From Sporothrix humicola (lineage: Eukaryota; Ascomycota; Sordariomycetes; Ophiostomatales; Ophiostomataceae), in assembly GCA_021396245.1 (NCBI GenBank), contig WNYE01000084.1:1-64000 (forward strand): DNA of 64,000 nt, given 5' to 3'. The notes below the pieces were generated by a model, which worked only from the letters and a program-made list of their open reading frames with translations, was not told where the DNA came from and made no database searches. Both the position numbers and the translations under genes were made by a program. Shown in pieces: positions 54,162 through 64,000 of the stretch. Each line of letters starts with the position of its first letter. Within the stretch, counting starts at the first letter, position 1.

Positions 54162-55327
54162 TTACCACACCGACTCCAGCCCGTGCACACCCGTCGGCTT
54201 GTCGGCCAGCGTTGTCAGGCGCACGCCGTGCCGCAGCCCTTCCTGCGGGTTGTGCACGTTGTAGTCGGAAATGGCCGTGTGCGCCGTCACGCGGTTGTCC
54301 CACAGCGCCACCGTCCCCTCCTCCCACTTGACGCGCACCTGGAAGTCCTGCCCAAAGGTAATGTGCTTGAACAGCAGTTTGAGCAGGGCGTCGGACTCTT
54401 CGTTCTTGAGGCCGATGATGCGCTTTGTGAAGCCGGGGTTGATAAACAGCGACTTTTGGCCGGTCGCTGGGTGCACGCGCACAATCGGGTGTTCCGACTT
54501 GACGGGCTCCCGCCGCACGTGCTTGCCGTCGCGGCGCGCATTCTCAGCCTGCGGGAAGCCGCTGTGCTCGGCCCGCAGGCCTTCCAGCAGCGTCTTGATG
54601 GGTTGGGAGAGACGCTCATAGGCGGCCGTCGCCGACGCCCAGGCCGTGTCGCCGCCCACGGGCGGGACGCTGAGCAGCGTCAGGATGGTGATGCCGGGCG
54701 GCTGGTGCTCGTACGAAACGTCCGAGTGGTAGCCCGTGGTGGTCAGCCGGTTGTCCCGCTGGCGCGTGCGGTACTCATTGTCCGGCCCCAAGTAAATGTT
54801 GTGGAACTCGAGATTGTCCTTGACGTGGGCGCCGACGGGGTGGATGTGCAGCGGGCCAAAGTAGCTGGCAAACTTCTTTTGGGCGTCGACGCCGGCATCC
54901 TTGAAATCTTGGTCGCGGAAAATGACGACGCCGCGCTCAGCGATCAGGAGGGCCAGCTCGTCCTTTTGCAGGTCGGAGAGGGCGCTGAGCTGCAGACCGC
55001 GAATCTCGGTGCCAATGGCCGGCGTAAGACGGGTGGCCGTGACGCCCGATGACGGATCGGTGGGCAGCAAGTTCGGCTTGGCCTTGTTGGCGACGAGGCC
55101 GCGGTCGTGGAAGGCAAACGGCTTGAGCGGCGGGAAGGTGGTCTTTTCGTCGTAGACGGGGAGGTACTCCGAGTATTTGTACTGGAGATGTTAGTATCTG
55201 CGATAACATGTGCTACTATCGCCTGGGGACTCACCTCCTCATGAAGCTTCTCGTCGTAGGCGATGGACAGCTTGAGGGTCTCAGAGGCGCCCTCTGTCTT
55301 GGTAGTAGTGGTAGTTGTGGTCGACAT
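54162..55327 (-). CDS. TauD/TfdA-type Fe(II)/2-oxoglutarate dioxygenase
   Basis: Two exons, 55327-55235 and 55181-54162 (1113 nt, 370 aa); the 53-nt intron (GTGAGT, ACTAAC, CTCCAG) joins in phase 0. Family members such as yeast Jlp1 release sulfite from taurine or alkylsulfonates, or hydroxylate other acids. The metal triad is H183 and D185 (TTGYHSDVSYE) and H332 (WDNRVTAHTAISDY). Arginines in LRHGVRLTTL (348, 352) would hold 2-oxoglutarate. KPFAFHDRGLVA and the closing LADKPTGVHGLESVW fit the fungal alpha-ketoglutarate-dependent sulfonate dioxygenase group. The substrate is not fixed by sequence. It shares strand with a second, different 2OG dioxygenase 0.8 kb upstream and is convergent with the F-box gene (226 bp apart). 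Confidence 0.93.
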
Positions 55328-55406
55328 TTTGGTGGTGTTGAAAGTTAATGAGCCGTTGAAAAGAAACTGAACTGTCAAAAGAGAAATCGAAGGATGGCAA
55401 GATGGA

Positions 55407-55414
55407 CTTTATAT
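55407..55414 (-). promoter_or_regulatory. TATA box of the TauD-type gene
   Basis: ATATAAAG on the minus strand, about 80 bases before the start codon at 55327, a normal spacing for a fungal TATA element. Confidence 0.55.
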
Positions 55415-56145
55415 CTCTATACAAGTACATCCTATCAGCGAACGTTGTTTCAAACGGGATCTCCAACGATTCGACAACGCACATCATTGTGCCATATGCC
55501 GCCTTCTCACATCATATTCTTTCTCACATCTTACCTGTCAAGACCGACAACGGCACCGATGAGAGCAGCGGGCTGCAGGATACTATTCCCTTCGGCCAGG
55601 CAATCGGCGAAGCAACAAGTCAATGGGCGGACTCCGGCTCGCTATCCCACGCCAAGCATATTTCCCCAGATTCGAACGCCATGGCGGCATCGCGGAGGTC
55701 GGATGTTTGCCTAGTGCCGTATTTTGTGTTGAAAGTCGACATAAGGCTGCCCGGCCTTGCGTAGTGGCAAATTCACAATGAAGTGTGTAAATGACGACAA
55801 GGCGTCAGCGATGGCCAATGGAGGGTAGCTGGAGGGTAATCACTTTGGCTTCGCGGAGGTGTGTGTGCTTGACATCAATGGCTGACCAATGAGAGGCACA
55901 GTAATGTGTAGTCATGAGTTGTCGCAATGGATGTGATCGCCGCTAGCATGACAGACGCAACAACCAACACGCGGTATGTTCAAAAAGCTTGTTCAAAAGT
56001 GGTATCCAAAAGTAAAATGTAGTAAACACAGTGAGGTGGAGAGTAATGAAGAAAAGATCCAGGCCAAAAAAGTCCAATTAAAAACAGTCGTATCTTCATG
56101 TACAAAGGTATCAGTCGCAACGAAGGAACATCCGTTCTCTACCGA
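55415..56145. promoter_or_regulatory. intergenic region between the two dioxygenase genes
   Basis: Holds the rest of the TauD-type promoter and the 3' end of the upstream gene. The open frame at 55402-55764 (+) lies over the TATA box and is not supported. Confidence 0.45.
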
Positions 56146-57535
56146 TCATGTCATCAAAGCAATGTGCTTGAGCTCGCTGAAAGAAAGAGGTCAAGGTTAG
56201 CACTCGTTTCAAGATCACAAAGAAGATTCATCCTAGAGTATTGAGGACTCACTTTTGCACTTGCTGGCCAACCTTCATCGGCGCATACTCGACGGCCGCA
56301 CCCTCGTCCAGTCCTTGCGCCAGCTTGTCCGCCCGTAGCGTTTGGGCCTTTTCGGCGAGTGCCGGCAGCGGCGCCAAGTCGACGTCCGAGGCCAGGTGCC
56401 AGAAAAAGGTGGACGAGATGCGGATCGCCGGCCGGTCGGGGTCGGCAGCTTTGCGGGCGGCCACGACAGCCTGTGTCTTTTCGTTGACCACCACCTCATG
56501 AAAGCCAGCCTTGACAAGGCCGCCGGACAAGTGCTCGAGCTGCTTGCCGGCCTGGACCAGCAGGTGGCGGCCGGGCGGGATAGAGACGGCAATGCGGCGG
56601 CCTGTGTTGCGTGCCCAGACATGGAGGCCGGGGAAACGCGAGCGGCCGTGGATCGTCAAGAAATTAAGGTCTGTGTGGAAGCCGGCCAGGATGGTGTCGC
56701 GGGCGCCGTACTTGTCGAGGTCGGACGCTGTTGGTGCAAGGAGGTGGGGACTTTTTGTGCGTGAGCAAACATAATTACATAATTACATAACAAGAGAACA
56801 AGAGAACAAGAGAACAAGAGAACAAGAGAACAAGAGAACAAGAGAACAAGAGAACACAAGAGATATTGCATGCAAACTCACCCGTATTTGCCGGCATCGC
56901 TAAACGTCTCGGCGGGCAGGCCGAAACCGACGGCCGCCATCTCTGCAACGCCGGTGACTCTGGTCGTGTTAACACTGGTCAAAAACAGGTAGGTCGCCGT
57001 TCCCCATGACTCACGCTTCCTTCATGGCCGCGCCCCATTGGTTCATGACGGGCGTCCAGTTGTCGCGGATTGATGCATCGTCGGTCGACGGCACGACGTT
57101 GGGCGCGTTCAGCCCCGGAAAGGCCGTGGCGTACGGCGGCGCCTCAGCCATGCGCCAAAAGAAGCGGCATTTCGGGTCGGGCTGGTGGCCGCCAATGTCG
57201 AGGGGCCTTTCCGAAGGATCCAGCCTCTGGATGACGTCCAGACACGGCTCGTCGACGGCGCACTTGGGCGTCTCGGTGTTTTCGAGCGTCACGCCGACCT
57301 GGTACCCGAGCTCGGGCCGCTCGTCTTTGCGCAGCGTCTCGTCCGGCTGGGCAAAGTATTTCTCGAGCAAGTCCAAAAACGCATCGTTGTCGGCCTCGGC
57401 GACGCGCTCGTCGTGCAGAACCAAAGCGCCAAACTCGACGAGGGCGTCGGCGGCGCGGCGGCACTCGGCCACAACGCGGGGATCGTCGCGGGGCAGCGAC
57501 CGGAAGAGGTCGAGGTCGATAATCGGGAGATCCAT
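56146..57535 (-). CDS. isopenicillin N synthase-like Fe(II)/2-oxoglutarate oxygenase
   Basis: Four exons: 57535-57015, 56959-56882, 56750-56253, 56176-56146 (1128 nt, 375 aa), all GT-AG and in frame. The family uses non-haem iron and usually 2-oxoglutarate to oxidise small molecules. The N-terminal DIOX_N part begins LPIIDLDLFRSLP. The metal triad is H225 and D227 (AGFHTDLNFLTIHG) and H284 (AGFHEVVVNEKT), with the co-substrate pair R310 and S312 (RPAIRISSTFF). The protein ends VGQQVQNELKHIALMT through a short last exon; reading on without that splice would stop one residue after VQK instead. The second intron (131 nt) is filled by an 8-bp tandem repeat. The substrate is unknown. It is more like the general fungal 2OG oxygenases than true penicillin synthase. 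Confidence 0.9.
56791..56854. repeat. 8-bp minisatellite inside an intron
   Basis: Eight uninterrupted copies of CAAGAGAA inside intron 2 of the isopenicillin N synthase-like gene. On the coding strand it gives a T/C-rich TTCTCTTG array between donor and acceptor. Confidence 0.9.
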
Positions 57536-58259
57536 TCTGTGTGTGTAAGTCGTCGTAAATCAAGTTTGAGGTAGGTTGTCAATTTGGTGATGTCAGATCA
57601 AAAGAAAAAGAGGGGAAATGGAGGGGAAGAAATGGAATAAAAAAGGAAGAGGTCGAAATAGAACCCAGGAAAAGAATCATAGAAAACCGACACTCAACGC
57701 TGCTTCTCTGAGACAACACCTGCTGGTCATTGAGTCGAACCTGACCTTATCATGAGGCCGTTGTTTGAGGTCGCCTCAGTTGTAGGCAACCGACGCAAGC
57801 CGATTGGCCTGGCGCGATCAGTGGTCGACTTGTTTGATCAGGCGCGTATCGTCACGTGTAAAACGAGTTTAGGGGCAACAACACAAGGCAACTACAAAGA
57901 TGCAAAATACAAAATACGTCAACAAAAGAGGAAGGAAGAGGAAGGAGCAAATGGCAATTTTTTGGTGACAATTTATTTCGTTTATTTGACTTAACCAAGA
58001 GTTACTTGGCCGCTTTTATCGTGAAATGGTATACACATGATCTCGTGATTGTTGATATCTCCACCCTCCAGCAAAGATGCTGCTGAAAACAAGGTAACTC
58101 CAACACCATCGAAAACGACAGTATGTGTCCGTGTCCATGGACAAAATCAGGGGGGAAAATACAAAGAAAACCACCAACACCTATCGCTATGAATAATATC
58201 AAATAAAAAACAGACAAAAAAAATGAGAAAAACGTGAGAAAAGAAAATGGCACAATAGA
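57536..58259. other. intergenic region
   Basis: Promoter of the isopenicillin N synthase-like gene and 3' region of the surface-protein gene. No coding region is supported; AT content rises near 57860-58220. Confidence 0.45.
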
Positions 58260-61200
58260 TCACCCAAAGCAGATTAGGAAGGACATTGCTGCCGTCAATG
58301 ACATGGTCAGCGAAACACCAAGAACTGCTAGCGACAGTCCAGGCCGTGATGCGCCATTCTTGGACGCTGCATCGCCGTTGCTGCTGTCGGCCATGCCGGG
58401 TGCCGGTCTGTTTTGCGTTTCTGTGGGCCCGGCGCCTGTCCGGAGTCCGCCGACGGAAGGCGTGTTTGTCGCGGTTGGCTCGACGAGAGTCGCCATGCCG
58501 CTCATCATGATCGTTGTTGCTGCCATGAAAGGGTACTTGAATGTAAGGCTGCCGCCGACCGTGACACCGCCGGGCCCGATCGTCACCGTCTCGCCGCCGA
58601 CAACGACCGTTGTGGGTGTGGCCGCCGCCGCTGCAGCACCACCCGTCGCGCCTGTTGCGGCCGGCCCCACAGTGTACGAGTGTCCGTCGAGCACAATAAC
58701 AGACGGGCTCACCTCGGTAAATGTTGCGCCGCCCACGAGCTCGTAATGTGTCGAGCCTGCGGCGGGGGCTGTTATTGTTGTGCCGTGGACGACAACAAAG
58801 GCACCGCCTTGGACGCCGTTGCTTCCGCCGTCGGTTCTCGCTGCCGCTGGGACAATGGTAACTGCGTCACCGGCAACAGTCAAGACGGTAGATGAGGTCA
58901 GCCCGCCAGCTGCACCATTGTACGGGATACTCTTTCCGTCGACAATGATATTGGTGTCGTCCAGAGTTAAAACGGTGCCGCCGGCCACAACCACTTCAAC
59001 CCCACCGCCTGCACCGCCTGCAGCGCCAGGAGAGTTTCCGCTCGCGTCAGGCCCGGCCGAAACAACAAACGGTGCGATGCTCATCGTCTTTCCGCCTGCG
59101 ACAACGGCATCAGGGCCCAGGTATACTGTCTGGTCGCCGTTCACAACGCCCACGCTGGGTTGCGGCGGGATGGAGAACGGCGTTCCATCAACTTGGACAG
59201 TGGCACCACTCACCAGCACAGAGTGCCCGTCGAGAAATCCTGACGTAGGAGCGCCCCCATACACAATTCCAGGGCGGTATCCAATGAGGTTATTTGGTAT
59301 GCCGTATCTTGGAATATCATAAGTCGTGCCCAGCCCGATAATTTGGCTTGGGTTGACCGTATAAACAACAGAATTGACTGTTACGACCTGCTGTGTTGGC
59401 TGTAGAGGTTCTGTAATCAGATCGGTGCCGATGACGATACCCGTTGGCAACACAACAACGGGAACCGTTGTAGATATTTCGACTGGCGGCACGGGTGCAT
59501 TCGTAACGGGAATGCGAATGCCCGATGGCGTGTAAGTATGATGGCCGCCGAGCTCTCCGGATATGGGGAAATGGGGGTCATTAACGACGGTGGGCTGCCC
59601 ATAGTCGGGCAATGAGGTTACCGTTTTGCTGATTGTCGTAGATTCCTTCAACGTGACAATATAGGTCATTGCCCACACCGACTCAACAACGTCAGTCCAC
59701 TCCCCATAAGTAGGGTCCACTGCCTGCTCATAGCAAGTGAGTGTTGCCGCTTCTTCGCCTTCGCCCCAGCAGTGCACAACTGTGTTTGAAGAGCCGGTGG
59801 GAATCAAGCATGAGTTGACAGTGCCATTGACGACTGTCGACCCAAGCGGAAGCTGTGAAAGGCTTTCCGGGATTGCCTGGGTCGGAGTGGCCTCTAACCC
59901 GTGCATCGTTTCCGGATATTTCCTGGAAGTCTGTACCTGCAAACCAAGTACTGATCCGATCGATAAAACACTCTCGGCCGGCAATGGACCGTTCTCGCCC
60001 ATCGGAGTATAGCCCGCGACCTGCGTATACCGCACCGATGCGGCCGATAAAGCACTCTCGGTCGGCAATGGACCGTCCACGCCCATCGCAGTATAGCCCT
60101 CGGCCTGCGTTGCCGCATTAACGTGTGCCGGCCGATTTGTTGCTGCCGCTGCCGCGAACGGACTACTCGCTGGCCGGTTTCCTAGCGATTCGTCTGAAGG
60201 CGCACCACTCTCTGGCCAGTCTTCTGGCGTTGCCTCCGAAAGCGCATGACTCTCTGGCTTGTGTGTTGGCGTTTCTTGCGGGACGTAGCCGGGGGGATAG
60301 CATGGTAGGCTCACACCGCATGTAACGGTGGTGGTTGCAGTGCTTGCATATGCGGTTTTAAACATTGTCATAGTCCCGAGAGGGATTGTTGTAGCTGTAA
60401 TCACAGGTTGCGAGTTGCTGTGGTGAGGGTTGGCCTTTTGAACTCGATTTGCACCAAAGGTCTTGGCCCCTTTGGCGTCTGTTGAATTTGTCGAATTTCC
60501 TGCCTGGCAGATGGAATCATAGGGGGCGACCATTTCATTGCAAATACCAACACGGCACGCAAGCATATCCTCTGCAACGACGTTTGTGTGGTGGATGCTG
60601 TGATTGCCAGAAATCATGGTTTCCCAAGGGTATTGATTTGTAGCCGAACGATCTGAGGCGCTGGATTCACTTGCGTCCGAGGATTCTGGCAGTGTTGAAG
60701 ATGTTCCTGTCGTCGTTGCTGTGACTGGGGTTATTTTTGTTGTAGACTCCAGACTACCAGTAGATGAGGCCGGTCCTGATAACATAGCCGTTGTGTTCAA
60801 ATAAATGCGAGAATTTGTAGTAGACGGCAATGAATCTGTGCCCACAACGGACGGTTGGTTGTTGCTCTTGTTGGTGGCATTTGTTTTTCCAGTGGCTGCC
60901 GACGGCAGGGTTCCGGAAAGGACCGTGGTATTGATATTGGCGGCCGAAGCCAATGTCACCGATACTTTCGCAATATCGGCGGGCCCTCCTGTCATATTAC
61001 CATCAACCTGGCCCTTGTCCATGGGCGGCAATGTGGTGTATTGATCGAATGTCACAACAGACATTTGGATCGTGCGGGTAACGGTGACGACGTTGACGTT
61101 TTGGGAACCAGCTGCATCGCCACCATGCGAACTGCTGTTGCTCGAAACCGTAACATTTCTCGAGTTCTTGTGCATGCTTTGAGGTACTGTTCCGTTGGAA

Positions 61201-61397
61201 GACGCATCTTCTGTTTTCTGAGAAGGTGCTGTTGCCGATAGAGGTGAAGGGTCGTCTGATCGAGCAGTCACCGAGTTGACCTCTGCTGCACGGCTGGGCT
61301 GCACATCATTGCCTGGATATGCCCTTGCTTCAACACCGATGAATGCATAATGGTAGATTGCTGCTAGGAGCAGCAGAGAATTCCGCGGGCCGATCAT
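58260..61397 (-). CDS. large GPI-anchored-type cell-surface protein
   Basis: Single exon, 1045 aa from ATG 61397; the frame runs a little further upstream but only to a GTG. The N-terminus MIGPRNSLLLLAAIYHYAFIG is a signal peptide with likely cleavage after VEARA. The C-terminus (small residues, then GLSLAVLGVSLTMSLTAAMSF) is a GPI-attachment signal. The first half is Ser/Thr/Asn-rich with many N-glycosylation sites (NTT, NMT, NGT). At about 59960-60110 a 28-residue unit is repeated (GYTAMGVDGPLPTESAL / GYTPMGENGPLPAESVL). The second half is a series of beta-type segments (VVVAGGTVLTLDD, VVVHGTTITAP, VVVGGETVTIGPG) seen in many fungal wall proteins of unknown role. A cell-wall or adhesion role is an inference. 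Confidence 0.8.
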   Translation of the reverse strand: MIGPRNSLLLLAAIYHYAFIGVEARAYPGNDVQPSRAAEVNSVTARSDDPSPLSATAPSQKTEDASSNGTVPQSMHKNSRNVTVSSNSSSHGGDAAGSQNVNVVTVTRTIQMSVVTFDQYTTLPPMDKGQVDGNMTGGPADIAKVSVTLASAANINTTVLSGTLPSAATGKTNATNKSNNQPSVVGTDSLPSTTNSRIYLNTTAMLSGPASSTGSLESTTKITPVTATTTGTSSTLPESSDASESSASDRSATNQYPWETMISGNHSIHHTNVVAEDMLACRVGICNEMVAPYDSICQAGNSTNSTDAKGAKTFGANRVQKANPHHSNSQPVITATTIPLGTMTMFKTAYASTATTTVTCGVSLPCYPPGYVPQETPTHKPESHALSEATPEDWPESGAPSDESLGNRPASSPFAAAAATNRPAHVNAATQAEGYTAMGVDGPLPTESALSAASVRYTQVAGYTPMGENGPLPAESVLSIGSVLGLQVQTSRKYPETMHGLEATPTQAIPESLSQLPLGSTVVNGTVNSCLIPTGSSNTVVHCWGEGEEAATLTCYEQAVDPTYGEWTDVVESVWAMTYIVTLKESTTISKTVTSLPDYGQPTVVNDPHFPISGELGGHHTYTPSGIRIPVTNAPVPPVEISTTVPVVVLPTGIVIGTDLITEPLQPTQQVVTVNSVVYTVNPSQIIGLGTTYDIPRYGIPNNLIGYRPGIVYGGAPTSGFLDGHSVLVSGATVQVDGTPFSIPPQPSVGVVNGDQTVYLGPDAVVAGGKTMSIAPFVVSAGPDASGNSPGAAGGAGGGVEVVVAGGTVLTLDDTNIIVDGKSIPYNGAAGGLTSSTVLTVAGDAVTIVPAAARTDGGSNGVQGGAFVVVHGTTITAPAAGSTHYELVGGATFTEVSPSVIVLDGHSYTVGPAATGATGGAAAAAATPTTVVVGGETVTIGPGGVTVGGSLTFKYPFMAATTIMMSGMATLVEPTATNTPSVGGLRTGAGPTETQNRPAPGMADSSNGDAASKNGASRPGLSLAVLGVSLTMSLTAAMSFLICFG

Positions 61398-64000
61398 GGT
61401 GTTGGGTATTCCTGGTGCAGAATGGGCCACTGAGCCTATTGATTATGATCTGTTTCCCTGGTTTTCGGCGTCCCAAATCGTGGATGTAGATAGCTGATGG
61501 TTGTTGATGTCGTCGACGGTGTTGCGGCTTTCCTTGTTTGGTCAGAGACTCAGTCTATGGACCTCCTTCATCGAGAGGTGTACGCCATCCAGAGAAGGGT
61601 CGTCCTTGACATGTGTGTTGCCGTCAGGTAGTTTTCGAACTGAGTTCTCGAATACGCGTTTGGTGTTTATTGGTTTTGCCGTGAAGTATGTTTGGTTGAA
61701 AGCGAGAACGAGATGTTTTGAGGCGATCGGGGAGAGATGGATGTCAAAAATCGAAGGAAGTTTGGAATCAGGGGCGGTCTGGGATTGTTTGTTTATACGA
61801 CGTGGAGGAAGGAGCGATGGGATGAGAAAGAGGCAAGAACGCAGATGAGGGTATGTCCGACGTAAAATTTGCTTGTTGTTGGGAAGGTGCGATACAGAAA
61901 AGGCGAACTGAGGAAAGAAGGACAGAGAAGATGTGAGATGAGGCAAGAACGAGTAGGATGGAAACGGTTCAATGATTTCGACCAAATGACAATACGAAAC
62001 AAAAAAGAACAGCAGAAAAGTTCCTTGAACAACAAGATGGGGCGAGAAACAACAGGAAATGCAGCGCCTCTCACAGTAGTTGCCAAGTCACAAAAGAGGC
62101 ACGATAGGAAAATGGGAAGAAGGCCATGCCGGCTTGCTAAAGGCAGGCGATTTTATCCAGAGCGGCGTCTTTTCCCCCTTGTTCGTTCCCATTTGTGTCT
62201 GTTGCAGTAAGGGATCTTGGGCCAGGGTGGACAACAGCCGTACTGGGCAACTGTACCGGCTACAATCCAAGAAACGAGCAATTAATTTGGGCTGTTATAT
62301 CTGAATGGTGCTATCCACGCAGTCTGATCTTTGTTGCTTTTGAGTTGCTAAGAAACTAAAACATATTGACAAGTAAAGTCATCCTGTCTGTGGCTCTTAT
62401 TCTTCCCGGTAAATGACGAGGATGATTTTCTCACAACCATCATCACACAGCCTGCCTCGGCGTAATATGGAGAAAGACAAAGAAAGCAGATCAAAACTCT
62501 CCAGTTTTCGTGTCTGCAGGATTTGCAACATTTTCCAAGACTCTCGGGGCCAGTGCCCTGTAAATTCAAACAAATAAAAATCACCAACGGGGGAAGGTTT
62601 AGAAGCAACCGAAATACGACTTCTTTTACTCATCTCTGACAGAGTAAAATTTGTTAACGCCTCTGGTTACAATCAGTTATAAGTGATTATGTTTTTGAGT
62701 TGAATAAGTAAAGTCACGAGTTATCGGGCGTGGATGTTTGACAACTTTGTTTGACCATAGAGCCTGATGGAAGTGGGAGCCTTCTTTTCGCCCCCAACAC
62801 TAAAAGAATAACATCATCAAAGATCAAAAGGCAATACATGAAACACACAAAGGAAAAGAGCCACGCGGAGATCCCAAATACACGGTTGGCCGGAATCACG
62901 ATATGGATGGACAAGAAGAGGTAGATGGGCCGGTGGGGTGGCGGGGATAGAGACATATGGGGAAATGGCGTGAAGTAGATAGATGAGGTGAGCGGCAAAT
63001 AGAAGCTGCAAGAAGACGAGAAGACGAGAAAACGTGTGAAAATACGAGTATTCGAAGAATGAAGTGGTCGAGATGCCAACAGCCATAGTGGTAGGCGGGG
63101 CGGAGGGCGTGGTCGAGCCACTTTTCCCGAATATCCGGGGACAGGCGAAGGATACAAGGAAGTTAAGTGGAAGATGGCGAAATGGAAGGTCGAAGACAGA
63201 TATTGGAAGATATACAGTCATATTTACCGGGAGAGGGATGGAATGAGGGCCAGAGGGCAAAGATTGTAGTCGATATCAGTTTACATGCGAGGGCCATGTG
63301 TTTGGTCTCTCCTATCATTAAAGGGTATACAAACGTCTCCCGTTGGTGACTGAGTATGGCTCGGATGAGATAATCAGGGAAATAGGAGAATATGGAAGAA
63401 CGATGTGTAGAGTAAGGCCTTGTGACTTGTGGTTGTTTGAATTGTATATGTGGTCTACAGGATGTTGTGTTGAAAATTTTGGGGGAGGGGGAAACGGTGA
63501 CGATTTCACCAACGTATCGCCTTTTCTGTTTTATTGAATTTAAAAAAAAAGGTCACATGAAAAAGAAAAGTCAGTGAACACGCGAGTCCAAATTTTTGAA
63601 AATACCAGCTACAAGAATGATGGGGAAGCATTAATTATGTGATGCACAGTATCTTCATTGTCTCGCTTTATTTGGAATATCCCAGCTGTGTGTATGGAAC
63701 TCAATAAATGCCACACATGATGGCGAATGAAAAACAGGTTAGGAGAATAATTCCAGAGGTGAAGATGAGGAGAATAAACGTAAAATTGGTGTTGAGTTTT
63801 GCTGTGCCTTTGTGGATGCAACTTTGACCTTCTTTTTCGGGTCGAATGGAGTTGTCATTGTTTTGACGGCGTATACCTCGTTCTCAAGCATTTACTGGTT
63901 CACAAGCACTTGATCATGGCCATGGTTAGTCATATTTGTAAGAGAATAAGGAAGGCATGGAAACGTGCATGTTCAGAGTGCGAGATGCTTTCCTGCTTCT
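61398..64000. other. intergenic DNA to the window end
   Basis: About 2.6 kb. The first part is the promoter of the surface-protein gene. Open frames near 61542-61985 and 62714-63260 on the minus strand overlap each other in different frames, start without a good ATG and show no family signal. No RNA gene was recognised. Confidence 0.45.

Noticed and set aside
56222..56252. Stop of the isopenicillin N synthase-like protein directly after VQK
   Set aside because: The TGA lies inside a good GTGAGT donor; splicing to the TTTCTTTCAG acceptor at 56177 restores a longer family-like end.
1..64000. CRISPR arrays, bacterial operons, rRNA
   Set aside because: Introns, RIP and eukaryotic gene families show a fungal nuclear genome; the repeats seen are LTRs and minisatellites without spacers.

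Overview
The window looks like nuclear chromosomal DNA from a filamentous ascomycete (Pezizomycotina, probably a Sordariomycete). The signs are GC-rich genes with short introns (mostly 54-80 nt, GTRAGT donors, CTAAC-type branch points), a Zn2Cys6 regulator, an RdRP of the RNA-silencing family, an Ufo1-type F-box/UIM protein, and very AT-rich blocks whose repeat copies differ only by C:G to T:A transitions, the mark of repeat-induced point mutation (RIP). The species cannot be fixed from sequence alone.

Layout. 1-640 is RIP-mutated DNA with ~63-bp tandem repeats. 685-3543 (-) is a six-exon Zn2Cys6 transcription factor. 3973-9480 is a RIP-destroyed Ty1/copia retrotransposon (minus orientation, 109-bp LTRs, 5-bp target duplication ATAAT) between that gene and a divergent RNA-dependent RNA polymerase gene (10589-15000, +). 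15560-16957 (-) is a PLP enzyme of the CefD/Egt2 type. 17468-25467 is an exactly 8-kb RIP-mutated Ty3/gypsy element (plus orientation, 243-bp LTRs). 27944-30676 (-) is GMP synthase, split into 12 exons including microexons of 9, 12 and 15 nt.

The right half is euchromatic: an O-fucosyltransferase-like type II membrane protein (33006-34424, +), an unrecognised acidic-tailed protein (35808-37259, -), a convergent pair of a short-chain dehydrogenase without the usual YxxxK (39722-40643, +) and a GH43 beta-xylosidase-like enzyme (40715-42475, -), a Ser/Thr-rich single-pass membrane protein (46003-48696, +), a 1408-residue F-box/WD/UIM protein (49709-53935, +), two different Fe(II)/2-oxoglutarate dioxygenases in tandem (54162-55327 and 56146-57535, both -), and a large GPI-anchored-type surface protein (58260-61397, -).

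The genes do not form one obvious pathway. The clearest theme is genome defence: two long retroelements killed by RIP lie on either side of a gene from the RNA-silencing RdRP family, with RIP boundaries that can be read in the LTR pairs. The other striking structure is the microexon-rich GMP synthase, where a 9-nt exon carries the glutaminase nucleophile loop and the cysteine codon itself is split by an intron. No rRNA, tRNA, CRISPR array or replication origin was recognised.
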